DNA of 32,056 nucleotides from Peptoniphilus duerdenii ATCC BAA-1640 (GTDB taxonomy: Bacteria; Bacillota; Clostridia; Tissierellales; Peptoniphilaceae): contig NZ_GL397071.1 of assembly GCF_000146345.1 (NCBI RefSeq), positions 1,910,578-1,942,633 of the forward strand, in the 5' to 3' direction. Shown in pieces: positions 25,801-32,056 of this stretch. The notes beneath the pieces were generated by a model that had not been told where the DNA came from, searched no databases, and saw only the letters and a list, made by a program, of their open reading frames with translations. Position 1 is the stretch's first letter, and every line of letters begins with the position of its first letter. Made by a program: the position numbers and the translations under genes.

Positions 25801-28800
25801 GGTCTGATTCGCCCATTTCACCAAGTTTTGCTGTAACTTTGATTTCTGTTCCATCAGCTTGTAGTGGAATAGTTGCAGTGTATTTTCCGTCTGGTCCAGC
25901 CTTAACTTCTTTTGGTTCAGTTGTTAATGCTGTTCCGTCCTTGTCAGTAATCTTAATTACTGCGCCTGGTGTTGCCATACCTTCTACTGTTGTAACTTTA
26001 GGATCTTTTCCAACGTTTCTAGCCATTGCTGATGGTGCTGGAGTTTTTTGTTCTTGACCGTAGTCTGGCTCACCATCCTTGTTAGCATCGTAGAATACTT
26101 TTAATGGTTCTGTTTCTGCTTTAGAATTATTTGGTCCAGTTATAGCAACCTTACTTCCATTATGACCCTTATCAGTATCACTAGTTTGTGGTGTTAATTT
26201 TGCACCATGAGCTGGTGTTGCAGTAAGTCCTGCTATTTCTTTTGTAATATTGTCGTAGTCTACAAACTTGCCTTCATTAAATACTGCAAGTTTTTCCTTG
26301 CCTGCCTTGTCAGTCATTCTTACAATCATGCCTTCAAGGTTTAGCTTGAATTTGGTCTTGCCTTCTTCTGCATCCTTAGCAATATAGTCAAGTTGTGGTT
26401 GTTTGATTACTTCAAGTTTTTCAATGTTCTTTGGATCAAAGTTTTGAGTTCTGTCGTCTGTTCCATCCTTATCATAATCTGGGCCTACACGAAGAACGCC
26501 GTCTGTCTTAGCTGTAAGTGTATTATCTCCATCTTTGTACTCAACTTCGATGAAGTGAACATCATCTTCAAGTGTAAGGTCTCCACCGTCTTTGATTTCT
26601 TTACCATTAACTTTGAAAGTTACATTCTTATCTGTTAGTTCGACCTTAGTCTTTTTACCAAGATTATCAACTAAGTTTAGTGTCATACCTGTAAGGTCAA
26701 GTTTTGCCTTGCCATTCTTTTCAGTGATAAGGTAAGACATATTAGTTGGGTCTGAAGTTACTTCGATTGCTGAAGTAGTTCTTGGCTTAACTGTAAGTGT
26801 CATTTCGTGAGTAACTTTTACTCCTGCTTTATCTTCTGCAGTGTAAGTTACTTTGTAAGTTCCTACAGTTTCATTAATCTTAGAAAGATCTGTAACTGGT
26901 GTTTTATTTTGTCCATCTACTTTTTCAGCTGCTATCTTAACATTTGAGCCATTTTCAACTACTAGGTCGTCTGCTCCGTCGCCGTCTATTACGTCAACTA
27001 AAGCTTTTAGATCTAGTGCTTCGCCTACAAATATATCGTGAGTCTTTGGACCTGAAATAGTAGGTGGGATATTAGCTGTTAGTGCCTTAAGAGCTTCTTC
27101 TAAAGCTTTAACTGCATTGTCAATTGTTGTTTGATTATCAGCAGTATCATCGCCTTTTGCCTTACCTTTTTCGTCAACAAGCTTTTCAGCTTCTGTGATT
27201 GCAGTGTTAAGATCATCTAGTTTTTGTTTAATAATAGCATTTTGCTTTTTACTAAAGTTTTCCTTTTGTGTCTTAGCAATTGGTAGTAGGTCTTTTAATC
27301 TGTCAGCGTTTAGCTTAACTGTCTTTTCAACCGGTTCAGATGCTTTTCCAGCCTTTGGTAGTGTTACTCTTACCTTGATTGTTTCGCCGGCTTGAAGTTC
27401 TCTTGTACCTGCGATGAATGAACCATCTGCTTTGGCAAGTGTGATACCAATTACTTTGTTGTCCTTGTCAAGGATTTCAACTTTTGCGCCTTCAAGTATT
27501 TCTTTACTATCAATTTTGCCTTTTACAACTTCGTCTTTGTGACGAGGTGCATTGGCATCTTTGTTGTAGTCTATTTTTACTGTTGTGTCGATAACTGTAA
27601 GTGTTTGGTTTGGTACATCTATTGTAGAACCGTCTTTAAAAGTAACTTTTAGTGTACCTGTTTGTTCGCCGGCTTTTTCCGTTGTTCTTGCAGGGGTTGT
27701 ATCGTCAGTAACTTTTGCTGCATCTAATAGTTTTTGTAGGTTTTCGTCTGCAGTTTTAAGCTCAACACCCTTCTTCCAGAAGCCTTCACCCATTTCATCG
27801 CCTTTATAGACTGTGAAATCGACTGGTTTTAAACCATTGTCTTTTGTAATCTTGTGAGATTCAAGTTCAGTTGCTCTTGCGACAAAGTCCATGGAAGAAT
27901 TGATTGCTACTTCGTATGGTTTTTCAACTTTATCTGAACCAACATACCATGCTGGGTCTTTGTAGCCATCTTTCGCCTTGTTTGTCAAGTCTGTAAATTT
28001 ATCAGATGCTAGTTTCCCGTTTGGTTCTACCGGATAAACTGCTTTTTTAACGGTGTTGGCTACGATGGAATCGTCGTCTTGACTTACGGTTACTTTAAAC
28101 CAACCTTCTGGTATTGGATCCTTTTCGCCGATTTCTTCACCTGATTTTACGAAGTATGCTGTGTAAGTTTGGTCTGCTGCTGCCTTGCCTAATACTGGTT
28201 TCCATTGGGTAAATCCGTAGTGTTCAGCAGGTACGGTCTTGATTTCCGTTTTTTGAGATAGGTCGATGCCTGGTTTTACTTTTGCAAGTACAGTTGCACC
28301 TTCCTTGTCGCCGATCTTAACATTACCCTTTGTTGCATCTTCTGATTTGAAAGTAACTGTTACATAATCAGTTGGTATTGGAAGATTATCTTTATCATGT
28401 GTTGGAACTGGTTCAGTTGGTAGGTATGGAATTATTTCTACCTTACTTGATTCGTAGGTTGCATTTAAAGTTTTAGTATCTTTATCTGCAGCAGTACCAA
28501 GAGTAGATAATTCTGGTGCCCATGCCTTAAATGTTTTTCCAGTATCGACTTTGTTTTCACCTGTTAATGGGAATGGCTTACCTTGTTTATCAATTTCAGC
28601 TTTGGCTACTGTATAAGGCTTGCCAGCTCTTACATCAACTACTCTTTGAGTGTCGCCTGGGTTGTCTTTCGTAAAGGTCCCTGCAGGGCCACCGCCAAGT
28701 GCATCGGCGGAAAGATTGATTCTTGCGTATCCTTCAGGTTTATTGCCTGGGTTGTGAGGATCTTTTGGTGTTACTACGTCCTTTTGTCTCTTGATAGTAA

Positions 28801-28942
28801 CAGTACCACCGTTTATAACATCGTAAGTTGATGTAAGTTTGTAGTCGATTCCGCCAGATGTTACTTGATCTTTAGTTAGGCTAAGTGCTAGAGATGAACT
28901 TGTTAAATTAGACTCGTCAAAATTCGGTTCATCTTTTTGCAT
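19883..28942 (-). CDS. Giant Ig-repeat surface adhesin, downstream part of a frameshifted gene
   Basis: This 3,019-aa frame begins at an internal ATG with no Shine-Dalgarno sequence and no signal peptide, so it is read here as the body of the protein begun at 31587. In order it has a linker and beta-rich region, a Rib-like domain (364-450), an Ig-like module, a FIVAR-like helical stretch (547-624), a DUF5011-like module (624-717), then seven Big_3-like and about nine Big_6-like Ig domains (about 719-2450) joined by about 14 Asp/Asn loops such as DKDGNGTAD. Two related repeats and another Ig follow, then Lys/Glu-rich helices (2750-2945) and a short beta tail. No LPxTG or SLH motif is present. 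Family names are by resemblance. Confidence 0.85.
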   Translation of the reverse strand: MQKDEPNFDESNLTSSSLALSLTKDQVTSGGIDYKLTSTYDVINGGTVTIKRQKDVVTPKDPHNPGNKPEGYARINLSADALGGGPAGTFTKDNPGDTQRVVDVRAGKPYTVAKAEIDKQGKPFPLTGENKVDTGKTFKAWAPELSTLGTAADKDTKTLNATYESSKVEIIPYLPTEPVPTHDKDNLPIPTDYVTVTFKSEDATKGNVKIGDKEGATVLAKVKPGIDLSQKTEIKTVPAEHYGFTQWKPVLGKAAADQTYTAYFVKSGEEIGEKDPIPEGWFKVTVSQDDDSIVANTVKKAVYPVEPNGKLASDKFTDLTNKAKDGYKDPAWYVGSDKVEKPYEVAINSSMDFVARATELESHKITKDNGLKPVDFTVYKGDEMGEGFWKKGVELKTADENLQKLLDAAKVTDDTTPARTTEKAGEQTGTLKVTFKDGSTIDVPNQTLTVIDTTVKIDYNKDANAPRHKDEVVKGKIDSKEILEGAKVEILDKDNKVIGITLAKADGSFIAGTRELQAGETIKVRVTLPKAGKASEPVEKTVKLNADRLKDLLPIAKTQKENFSKKQNAIIKQKLDDLNTAITEAEKLVDEKGKAKGDDTADNQTTIDNAVKALEEALKALTANIPPTISGPKTHDIFVGEALDLKALVDVIDGDGADDLVVENGSNVKIAAEKVDGQNKTPVTDLSKINETVGTYKVTYTAEDKAGVKVTHEMTLTVKPRTTSAIEVTSDPTNMSYLITEKNGKAKLDLTGMTLNLVDNLGKKTKVELTDKNVTFKVNGKEIKDGGDLTLEDDVHFIEVEYKDGDNTLTAKTDGVLRVGPDYDKDGTDDRTQNFDPKNIEKLEVIKQPQLDYIAKDAEEGKTKFKLNLEGMIVRMTDKAGKEKLAVFNEGKFVDYDNITKEIAGLTATPAHGAKLTPQTSDTDKGHNGSKVAITGPNNSKAETEPLKVFYDANKDGEPDYGQEQKTPAPSAMARNVGKDPKVTTVEGMATPGAVIKITDKDGTALTTEPKEVKAGPDGKYTATIPLQADGTEIKVTAKLGEMGESDQTPATVFDDKNNNKQPDRDEGFNIAKATDIKFVDQPDLTYLVKTKETEVTFNGKDGKGKPIYLELSYKNGDKKESKIMTLEDLMKDTENIAVTPAKSTKDKIGNDPANLVGKAIEVKLVNVKPETTTSKATSTSKFAIEIDADGNGKADKDETTATPTVTARNIGKDPQKTTVEGTAPKGSTVTIKYTPEGGQETTKTVTANEQGKYTADITPKLDAGKEVKVTAKDGEKKVSPEVKTQVFEDKDNDGKDDKSQNFDITKADKIEMVYDPAKMDYLVTSKDGKVTLETKGMVVKVTDKAGVEKKFTAEEIKDDKNFTVEPAEGSDLGLTDSGKPVKVTLNVQGASVTVAQTSRNLSVKLDANGNGVDDEKEKLDLTKVTGIKIIKQPQLNYPITTVGGKTNINLSDMVVELTDGVNKANYTAQELLDAKVGEGQAEKAAFKLELVQGSATAAPTTTAIEAVNKLELTTANDGNKVQIALAAKADVKTETEALQVFEDLDGDGKRDSKQTPAPKDLKALNKGNDTFTTITGKATKGDTLKVYGEDKKEIPVDQSNITIDENGNFTIKVSKDNKALDPNTTVFVTAKAENKDESARIPVIVQVDKDGNGTADKDETTTITSVIARNIGTGDTTPKTPATFTTIEGYAEPGSKVTITFTEKGKQEATTKNVDANAQTGEYKLELKGDTEAENILLPADTVIKAQAKFGDKKDSPTIETKVFEDLNADGKDDNATNQKTDRPTAKALNVGTDPKVTTITGKAEPNAKIVAKATINNVEVVVGTATADATTGEYTIEATKNGKTGEESTGALEKDTPVQVTAQATGKLVSDPTATVVKIDKDGNGVDDEKEKFNIKKATKVEIIKNPDKMDYLVNTTNGKAKFETKGLVVKFTDDSGKSATYTAEELAKMQDVTIKPANNDEIGLTPDGKTNKMDLTVTVTGAEAADKPTAKADKQVVVQLDADGNNKADEDEQTPEPTVTARNIGTDGPDGKKVPATKTTVEIKTEPKAKVTIEYKDANNEDKKIETTAGEDGKLTQEITPKLKDGTDVKVTVQDGEKKPTDKTVKVFDDLDGDKIPDTKAGQTERPAALASNIGKKPEFTTITGEAEKGATVTAKVGNEVVGTATADKETGKYTIEAKQNNAPIKEGVKIDVTATLAPKAESEKQTVVVFKDTDGTGQPDSAKDFDVKKTTGMQVVASPDKMVYSDGDKLNLDGLKVLLTDVNGNQKIFTYKNADNSEFTNAGLSVDLKQETVLSSKDYDAQTAKDGHNGRKLVVTLDTTGNTSAEKAITGQTPTALTVNKNQSAQPTDVVAANQGDATVTKVKGKATKDAEIKITDANGQSLLPEGTTIKADANGDFTADLNKLLNPGTKVFVTATEPGKSESPKAETTVIRDKDGNWKPDTGAKLSTPVIDPIREKDEKVVVAAPKVDDKIQTIEVSDQNGKTVRLTKDPADTTGKTWIVEGSDPAEKVTENNEGKLEIPVKDKLPLNDRDQIKVTFKDGENPANEAFDKAPVQKSSQTPKVDQVYTGDKNVKIADPTVADPTAKTIKVKVGDNDSMTVEKQPDGSWKVKEDPNKEVKVEDGKIVVPLDPSAKKGDVIKVSTINDSGKASQEAKVTVEDKAATKKPTINRANKDENSVSGTAAPNAEVTVTVTPKGGEPKTFTGKADGDGNYKVTTDPLVDGDTVVVKASEPGKADNTSDPKVVGVDTSKLKDSIDKAEEIGGKDGANLKPDENPVDKALKDALDNGKKVKEKGDNGDPNTDQKAVDKAKEDLDKAIAQKEADTAVDKAKDNPTPENIKDAQDKIDAIPGSKDPNANDYNPIKKELQDKLDLIKIIKEAEKETQKEGYKDKPKQDKTALEKAIADGKENLKNNTKIVESTNTIQEKLDIIRMERIKVGVESLGVGLETLKIRTSVPGAKVIIKINNVVIDTITTDSFGTFSKGLKEGLKSGQRVILEASKSGYNDGRYRETVE
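21600..26480 (-). repeat. Periodic Asp-rich loop repeats in the giant protein
   Basis: About 14 loops of the type (V/L/F)xDxDGDGxxD are encoded near 26470, 26080, 25760, 25370, 25065, 24710, 24300, 23985, 23630, 23280, 22920, 22590, 22275 and 21620. Spacing is 305-410 nt except for the last gap. They resemble calcium-binding thrombospondin-3 or dockerin-type loops and sit at Ig domain junctions. Confidence 0.85.
27590..27853 (-). other. Rib-like domain shared with the SLH protein
   Basis: Encodes residues about 364-450 of the downstream frame, with KPVDFTVYKG, WKKGVELK, a LLDAAKVTDD helix and LKVTFKDGSTIDV. It aligns with the region at 17677-17950. Confidence 0.75.
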
Positions 28943-28977
28943 TTCTTCTTGCCAAAGATTTTCAGTGCCTTCATTCT

Positions 28978-28983
28978 TTAGGT
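28978..28983 (-). pseudogene. Probable one-base deletion splitting the giant surface-protein gene
   Basis: On the minus strand the first part ends GTA-ACC-TAA. The downstream frame is open back through this point to a TAG at 29012-29014. Adding one C (ACC-CTA-AAG) joins both parts into VT-LKNEGTENLWQEE and onward, a continuous frame of 3,902 codons from 31587 to 19883. The downstream part has no ribosome-binding site and no signal peptide, and the two parts share the style of one protein. No canonical X-XXY-YYZ slippery site is present, so loss of a base or a sequencing error is the simplest reading. Confidence 0.8.
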
Positions 28984-31587
28984 TACAGGAGCGGATTGTA
29001 GTGATGTATGTCTAAATGCATTAAACATAACTGGTTGGTCCTTTATTAGCTTGAAGCCTGATATTAAAGTCTCATTATCAGAGTCTTTAAATTGCTCTCC
29101 GCCGCTGTATAGTTTTTTAATAGTAAATCTAAAACCTTTAAAAGTTTTGTCTACTACTTGATCTTTTTCGTTTTTGCCTTTTACAGTTCTTTCTTCTTGA
29201 ATCTTGTTTGGAGAAATGGATTCTGGTTTATCCCCTTCTTTAAGTTTACCATCAGTTCTTTCGTAGTTGATGATGTTTCCATCTTTATCAGATTCAGAAA
29301 CTAACCAGTTTTCTCCAAAGTGTTCTTTAGTTTCAGTTGCTTCTGGTTTGTAAAGTGATGCTAGGACACCACCTTCAGTTCTCATGATACCTGTGAATTC
29401 TTTTGAGTCTGTAAAGATTTCATCTACGATAGGTGTGTATTGTTCTCTGATAGCAGAACCACCAATTGTTGACACTGTATTTTTAATATACATTGGATCG
29501 TGGAAGACGTCAGAACCATTTTTCTTAGTTTCCTTATTTAGTGTAACACTGTTTTTACCTGTTAGTGACACTTGATCCTTAAGAGCTGTAGGAGAAGTAC
29601 CCTTTTGGCTTCCGGTTACTAGGTCAAAATAAACTTTACTTACATTCTTTGATTTGCTTTCTGGTATATAGACTGTAATAGGAGTTCCGGCTTTTATCGT
29701 ACCACCTATTCTTATTGGGTGATTTGTCATGTAGAACTGCTTACCATAGGTTGAAATAGCATAAGCTTTTGAGCCATCATCGAACCAGGCAGCACCCTCA
29801 CGTTTCCAAGACTTCCAGATTCCATTTGGACCGCCAATATTTAAAACAAAGTCTACAGCTGTATTGCTTCCTACAACGCTAGTATTTAGCGATGTATAGT
29901 TTTGCATACGGATGCTATAGAAGTTTTTTGTATTTGGTCCGTAGACGATATCCTTTTGAACAACGCCTGTATACTTACGCATACCTTCATTGTTAGATGT
30001 TAGGTAACGAGTGTCGAACATGAAGTTCTTAGAGAACTCTTTATTCTTAATCATAGTCGCGTTAATTAGTGTAGGGTCGATGTTGTATTCAAATACACCA
30101 AGTATACCGTTACCGTTGTTAGTAGGGTTGTAGATGTTAACACCAGCTGTACGCTTTGTGAATATATAGTTTGGATCTGTTGGATCAGGGTTTTCCTTAT
30201 CAACGAAATCCTTTGTACCGAATTGGATAAATACAGACTTGTCAGTACGAGTATAGATTGGATTGCCATTCTCATCTTTGGCAATTTGTCCTTGAGGAGT
30301 CTTCTTAACACCGTTTAGGTCTCTGGCATAGATGTCGATTGTTTGAGCTGTCAGACCAGGACCGTCCTTGGAGGGTTTTTCGTCCTCATGATATAACCTA
30401 AAAGTACCGATCTTTGCGTCTTTATCTGTTAAATCTAAGAATCTAACAAACTCAGGGTCAAGTGATTGACGAAGAGCAAGGTCTTCTCCAAGAACCTTAT
30501 ATTCAGAGTTTGGTGTTCCTACAGGTGCATTGGTATTAATCTTTGCAATATTGTAGATAATTCTTACCTTTTTATTTTCTTTATCTAGTTGTAGTGTGGA
30601 GTCTGCTGTATGGAATACATCGTTGTAGATGTCTTGCATCGATATAGTTGTTGATTCTATAAGGTCTCCAGGACGTTTGGATAGGTCACCAACTACTGCT
30701 GTCTTAGTGTGAGTGTTGTAACCAAAAGATGTAAAGTTATAATTTGAACCCCAAGCAGATGTAGAGAAAATCTTTAGATTGTCGTTGTCTCCATTATAAA
30801 GACGAAGTTGTATTACTTGTGATTTACCTTCAAAGTCCTTTTCCCAATTAACATCTTTCTTCAATACAACATTTATCTCACGGTGTTGATATTGGGCGCC
30901 GGAGTTCCTAAAAGGGAACTGATAAGTAAAGGCTTGTTGATCAGTAACGTCTGTAGTATATAGCCTATCAAAATTATCGATTTTATATACTTCGGATTGC
31001 TTCCATAGTACGAAAGAAGCTTCAGGGTCTACCGCTTGGTAAAGTTCCCTAGGGAAACGCATTACGTACCTAGCCCAAACTGAAGAGTTTGCTGTAGGTC
31101 TGTGACCTACGTCAAATTTAAGTACAATACGTCCTTGGTCATCTAGGTACTTACCTAAGTAGGTAAAACCAAATGTGTTTAGTGGGTCTGGACCATTGTG
31201 AGCATTGACAACAGAAACGCCTGCTGGTAGTGACCAGTATGCAGAGCCATCGTCACGGCCTTTGCCGTGTGTCTTGTCCCACTCAACTGGTGGTTTACCT
31301 TCCGCGTCTACTGAACGGCTGCTTGTCTTACCTGGAGCTGATTCATTTACTGGATTTGCTACTGGATTTGACAAAATACTTGGGTCTGCAGCTCCTCGAT
31401 TTGAATATTGTCCACTTACTTTTTTGAAAACACTATTTCGTTCTAATTTTTCTAATGGTGTTTTGTTCTTGATATCGTAGACATATTGAACTTCATCAGC
31501 GAAGATATCTGTAGGTAGCACTCCGATAATCATAACTAGTGCTAAGATTAGAGATAGATATCTTTTGCTTCTTTGATTGTTATCCAT
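28978..31587 (-). CDS. Giant surface adhesin, N-terminal part (signal peptide; truncated by frameshift)
   Basis: The 869-aa product begins with a clear signal peptide (basic MDNNQRSKR, hydrophobic YLSLILALVMIIGV, cleavage near 31), similar in style to that of the SLH protein. The mature part is rich in Thr, Asn and aromatic residues and appears mostly beta-structured; I recognise no named domain. Tyr-rich and Trp-containing stretches (for example YWSLPAGVSVVNAHNG) suggest a folded head domain. It stops at TAA 28980-28978 without any anchor, so as read it would be secreted and lost. The ATG at 31587 has AAAGGAGG at 5-nt spacing. It is the first gene of the surface locus, behind a long leader. 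Confidence 0.88.
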   Translation of the reverse strand: MDNNQRSKRYLSLILALVMIIGVLPTDIFADEVQYVYDIKNKTPLEKLERNSVFKKVSGQYSNRGAADPSILSNPVANPVNESAPGKTSSRSVDAEGKPPVEWDKTHGKGRDDGSAYWSLPAGVSVVNAHNGPDPLNTFGFTYLGKYLDDQGRIVLKFDVGHRPTANSSVWARYVMRFPRELYQAVDPEASFVLWKQSEVYKIDNFDRLYTTDVTDQQAFTYQFPFRNSGAQYQHREINVVLKKDVNWEKDFEGKSQVIQLRLYNGDNDNLKIFSTSAWGSNYNFTSFGYNTHTKTAVVGDLSKRPGDLIESTTISMQDIYNDVFHTADSTLQLDKENKKVRIIYNIAKINTNAPVGTPNSEYKVLGEDLALRQSLDPEFVRFLDLTDKDAKIGTFRLYHEDEKPSKDGPGLTAQTIDIYARDLNGVKKTPQGQIAKDENGNPIYTRTDKSVFIQFGTKDFVDKENPDPTDPNYIFTKRTAGVNIYNPTNNGNGILGVFEYNIDPTLINATMIKNKEFSKNFMFDTRYLTSNNEGMRKYTGVVQKDIVYGPNTKNFYSIRMQNYTSLNTSVVGSNTAVDFVLNIGGPNGIWKSWKREGAAWFDDGSKAYAISTYGKQFYMTNHPIRIGGTIKAGTPITVYIPESKSKNVSKVYFDLVTGSQKGTSPTALKDQVSLTGKNSVTLNKETKKNGSDVFHDPMYIKNTVSTIGGSAIREQYTPIVDEIFTDSKEFTGIMRTEGGVLASLYKPEATETKEHFGENWLVSESDKDGNIINYERTDGKLKEGDKPESISPNKIQEERTVKGKNEKDQVVDKTFKGFRFTIKKLYSGGEQFKDSDNETLISGFKLIKDQPVMFNAFRHTSLQSAPVT

Positions 31588-31880
31588 TCTTTCCTCCTTT
31601 TTTTATAAGTATTATTTCTGAATAAACAAAAAGACCACGAATGTTGTTTCTGGTCTGCTAATCTTACATATAAAAATTTAGTCAATATTATTTGGCTATT
31701 ATACATGTAAGATATTTCTTTAATTTCTTTGTAATATCACCTCTCTATTATTGTACTATATGAATTTAGTCTAATTAAAAGCTGTAAAATCGTACAATTT
31801 CATTTTTGAAAATTTATCTTGCAATAACTTAGTAAATCGTTATCGTGTAATGCTGTTATTCTCAGTAATTTTCTATATTT
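31588..31880 (-). promoter_or_regulatory. Long 5' leader of the giant surface-protein gene
   Basis: If the promoter at 31881-31909 is used, the leader is about 290 nt. It holds an 8-bp inverted repeat TCTTACAT/ATGTAAGA (31662-31669 with 31705-31712) enclosing 35 nt, then a terminator-like hairpin, then the AAAGGAGG ribosome-binding site. The order of stem, terminator and ribosome-binding site resembles a transcription attenuator. I cannot assign a known riboswitch class. Confidence 0.45.
31624..31656 (-). terminator. Terminator-like hairpin inside the leader
   Basis: On the minus strand AGACCA (31656-31651) pairs with TGGTCT (31637-31632), with an inner GAA/TTC, followed by TTTTGTTT. The stem is short, so it may be partial or conditional. 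It could instead be the terminator of a gene beyond the window, but the roughly 400 nt upstream hold no gene. Confidence 0.55.
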
Positions 31881-31909
31881 ATTTTACACCAAATATACAT
31901 ATAGTGCAA
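31881..31909 (-). promoter_or_regulatory. Candidate promoter for the surface-protein locus
   Basis: On the minus strand TTGCAC (31909-31904), a 17-nt spacer and TAAAAT (31886-31881) match sigma-A at 5 of 6 positions in each box. The region is very AT-rich, so chance matches are possible. Confidence 0.5.
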
Positions 31910-32056
31910 GTAAATATCATTTTTTTAACAATGATTTTATATAAATATGTATTTATTTTTTTAATTATTTGTGCCGTTATGGTTGGTATGTTGAATGTTG
32001 TGCAGTATGTTTTTTGTACAAGTATATTTAATTTTGTAATATTTTTTGGAATAGAC
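31910..32056. other. AT-rich intergenic DNA at the right edge
   Basis: I see no gene, hairpin or repeat of note here. The sequence is strongly AT-rich, as expected upstream of a strongly expressed surface-protein gene. Confidence 0.5.

Noticed and set aside
28978-28983. Programmed -1 ribosomal frameshift joining the two parts of the giant protein
   Set aside because: No canonical slippery heptamer lies in the 34-nt overlap window and I saw no obvious downstream pseudoknot. A deleted base is simpler.
31688-31747. Short peptide reading TKKLKKYLTCIIAK behind an AGAGAGGTG sequence in the leader
   Set aside because: It would need an ATT start at poor spacing and is only 15 codons long. It may be a decayed signal-peptide start, but support is too thin.

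Overview
The window looks like chromosome from a low-GC, Gram-positive anaerobe. Gene content, codon use, an SLH-anchored surface protein and giant Ig-repeat adhesin genes fit the Peptoniphilaceae (Anaerococcus, Peptoniphilus, Fenollaria and relatives). That placement is inference from protein style; no rRNA is present to confirm it.

Left part (1-4100). A repeat-bearing tract precedes a minus-strand cluster: ispE (isoprenoid kinase), a glutamate-racemase-like protein without catalytic cysteines, pcp (pyroglutamyl peptidase) and a single-domain rhodanese. These genes overlap or lie close together. Upstream is veg, driven by a perfect consensus promoter and separated from ispE by an intrinsic terminator. 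A divergent plus-strand gene of unknown function follows.

Middle part (4058-10550). Six tightly overlapping minus-strand genes form an apparent operon: a small unknown coiled-coil protein, an alpha/beta hydrolase, a membrane-tethered MurF-type ligase, D-Ala-D-Ala ligase, RNase R and SmpB. It joins the last cytoplasmic steps of peptidoglycan precursor synthesis to RNA decay and ribosome rescue. A glutaredoxin gene is divergent from it. Then comes about 0.9 kb of dispersed palindromic repeats, the DNA maintenance operon dnaX-ybaB-recR, and a second repeat tract of about 0.8 kb.

Right part (15350-32056). About 16 kb is a surface-protein locus on the minus strand. The first gene is a giant secreted protein that should encode about 3,901 residues, but a single-base frameshift (28978-28983) splits it into an 869-aa signal-peptide part and a 3,019-aa part lacking both a signal peptide and a ribosome-binding site. 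Its core has about 14 Asp/Asn-rich loops at roughly 350-nt intervals between Ig-like domains. The second gene, 21 nt downstream, is a 1,470-aa SLH-domain protein with its own signal peptide. The two proteins share a Rib-like domain, and only the second has a recognisable anchor. A long leader with a terminator-like hairpin precedes the giant gene.

The most unusual non-coding content is a set of two short interspersed repeat families confined to three tracts between operons. One family keeps fixed flanking motifs but swaps whole inverted-repeat cores, which suggests that structure rather than sequence is maintained.
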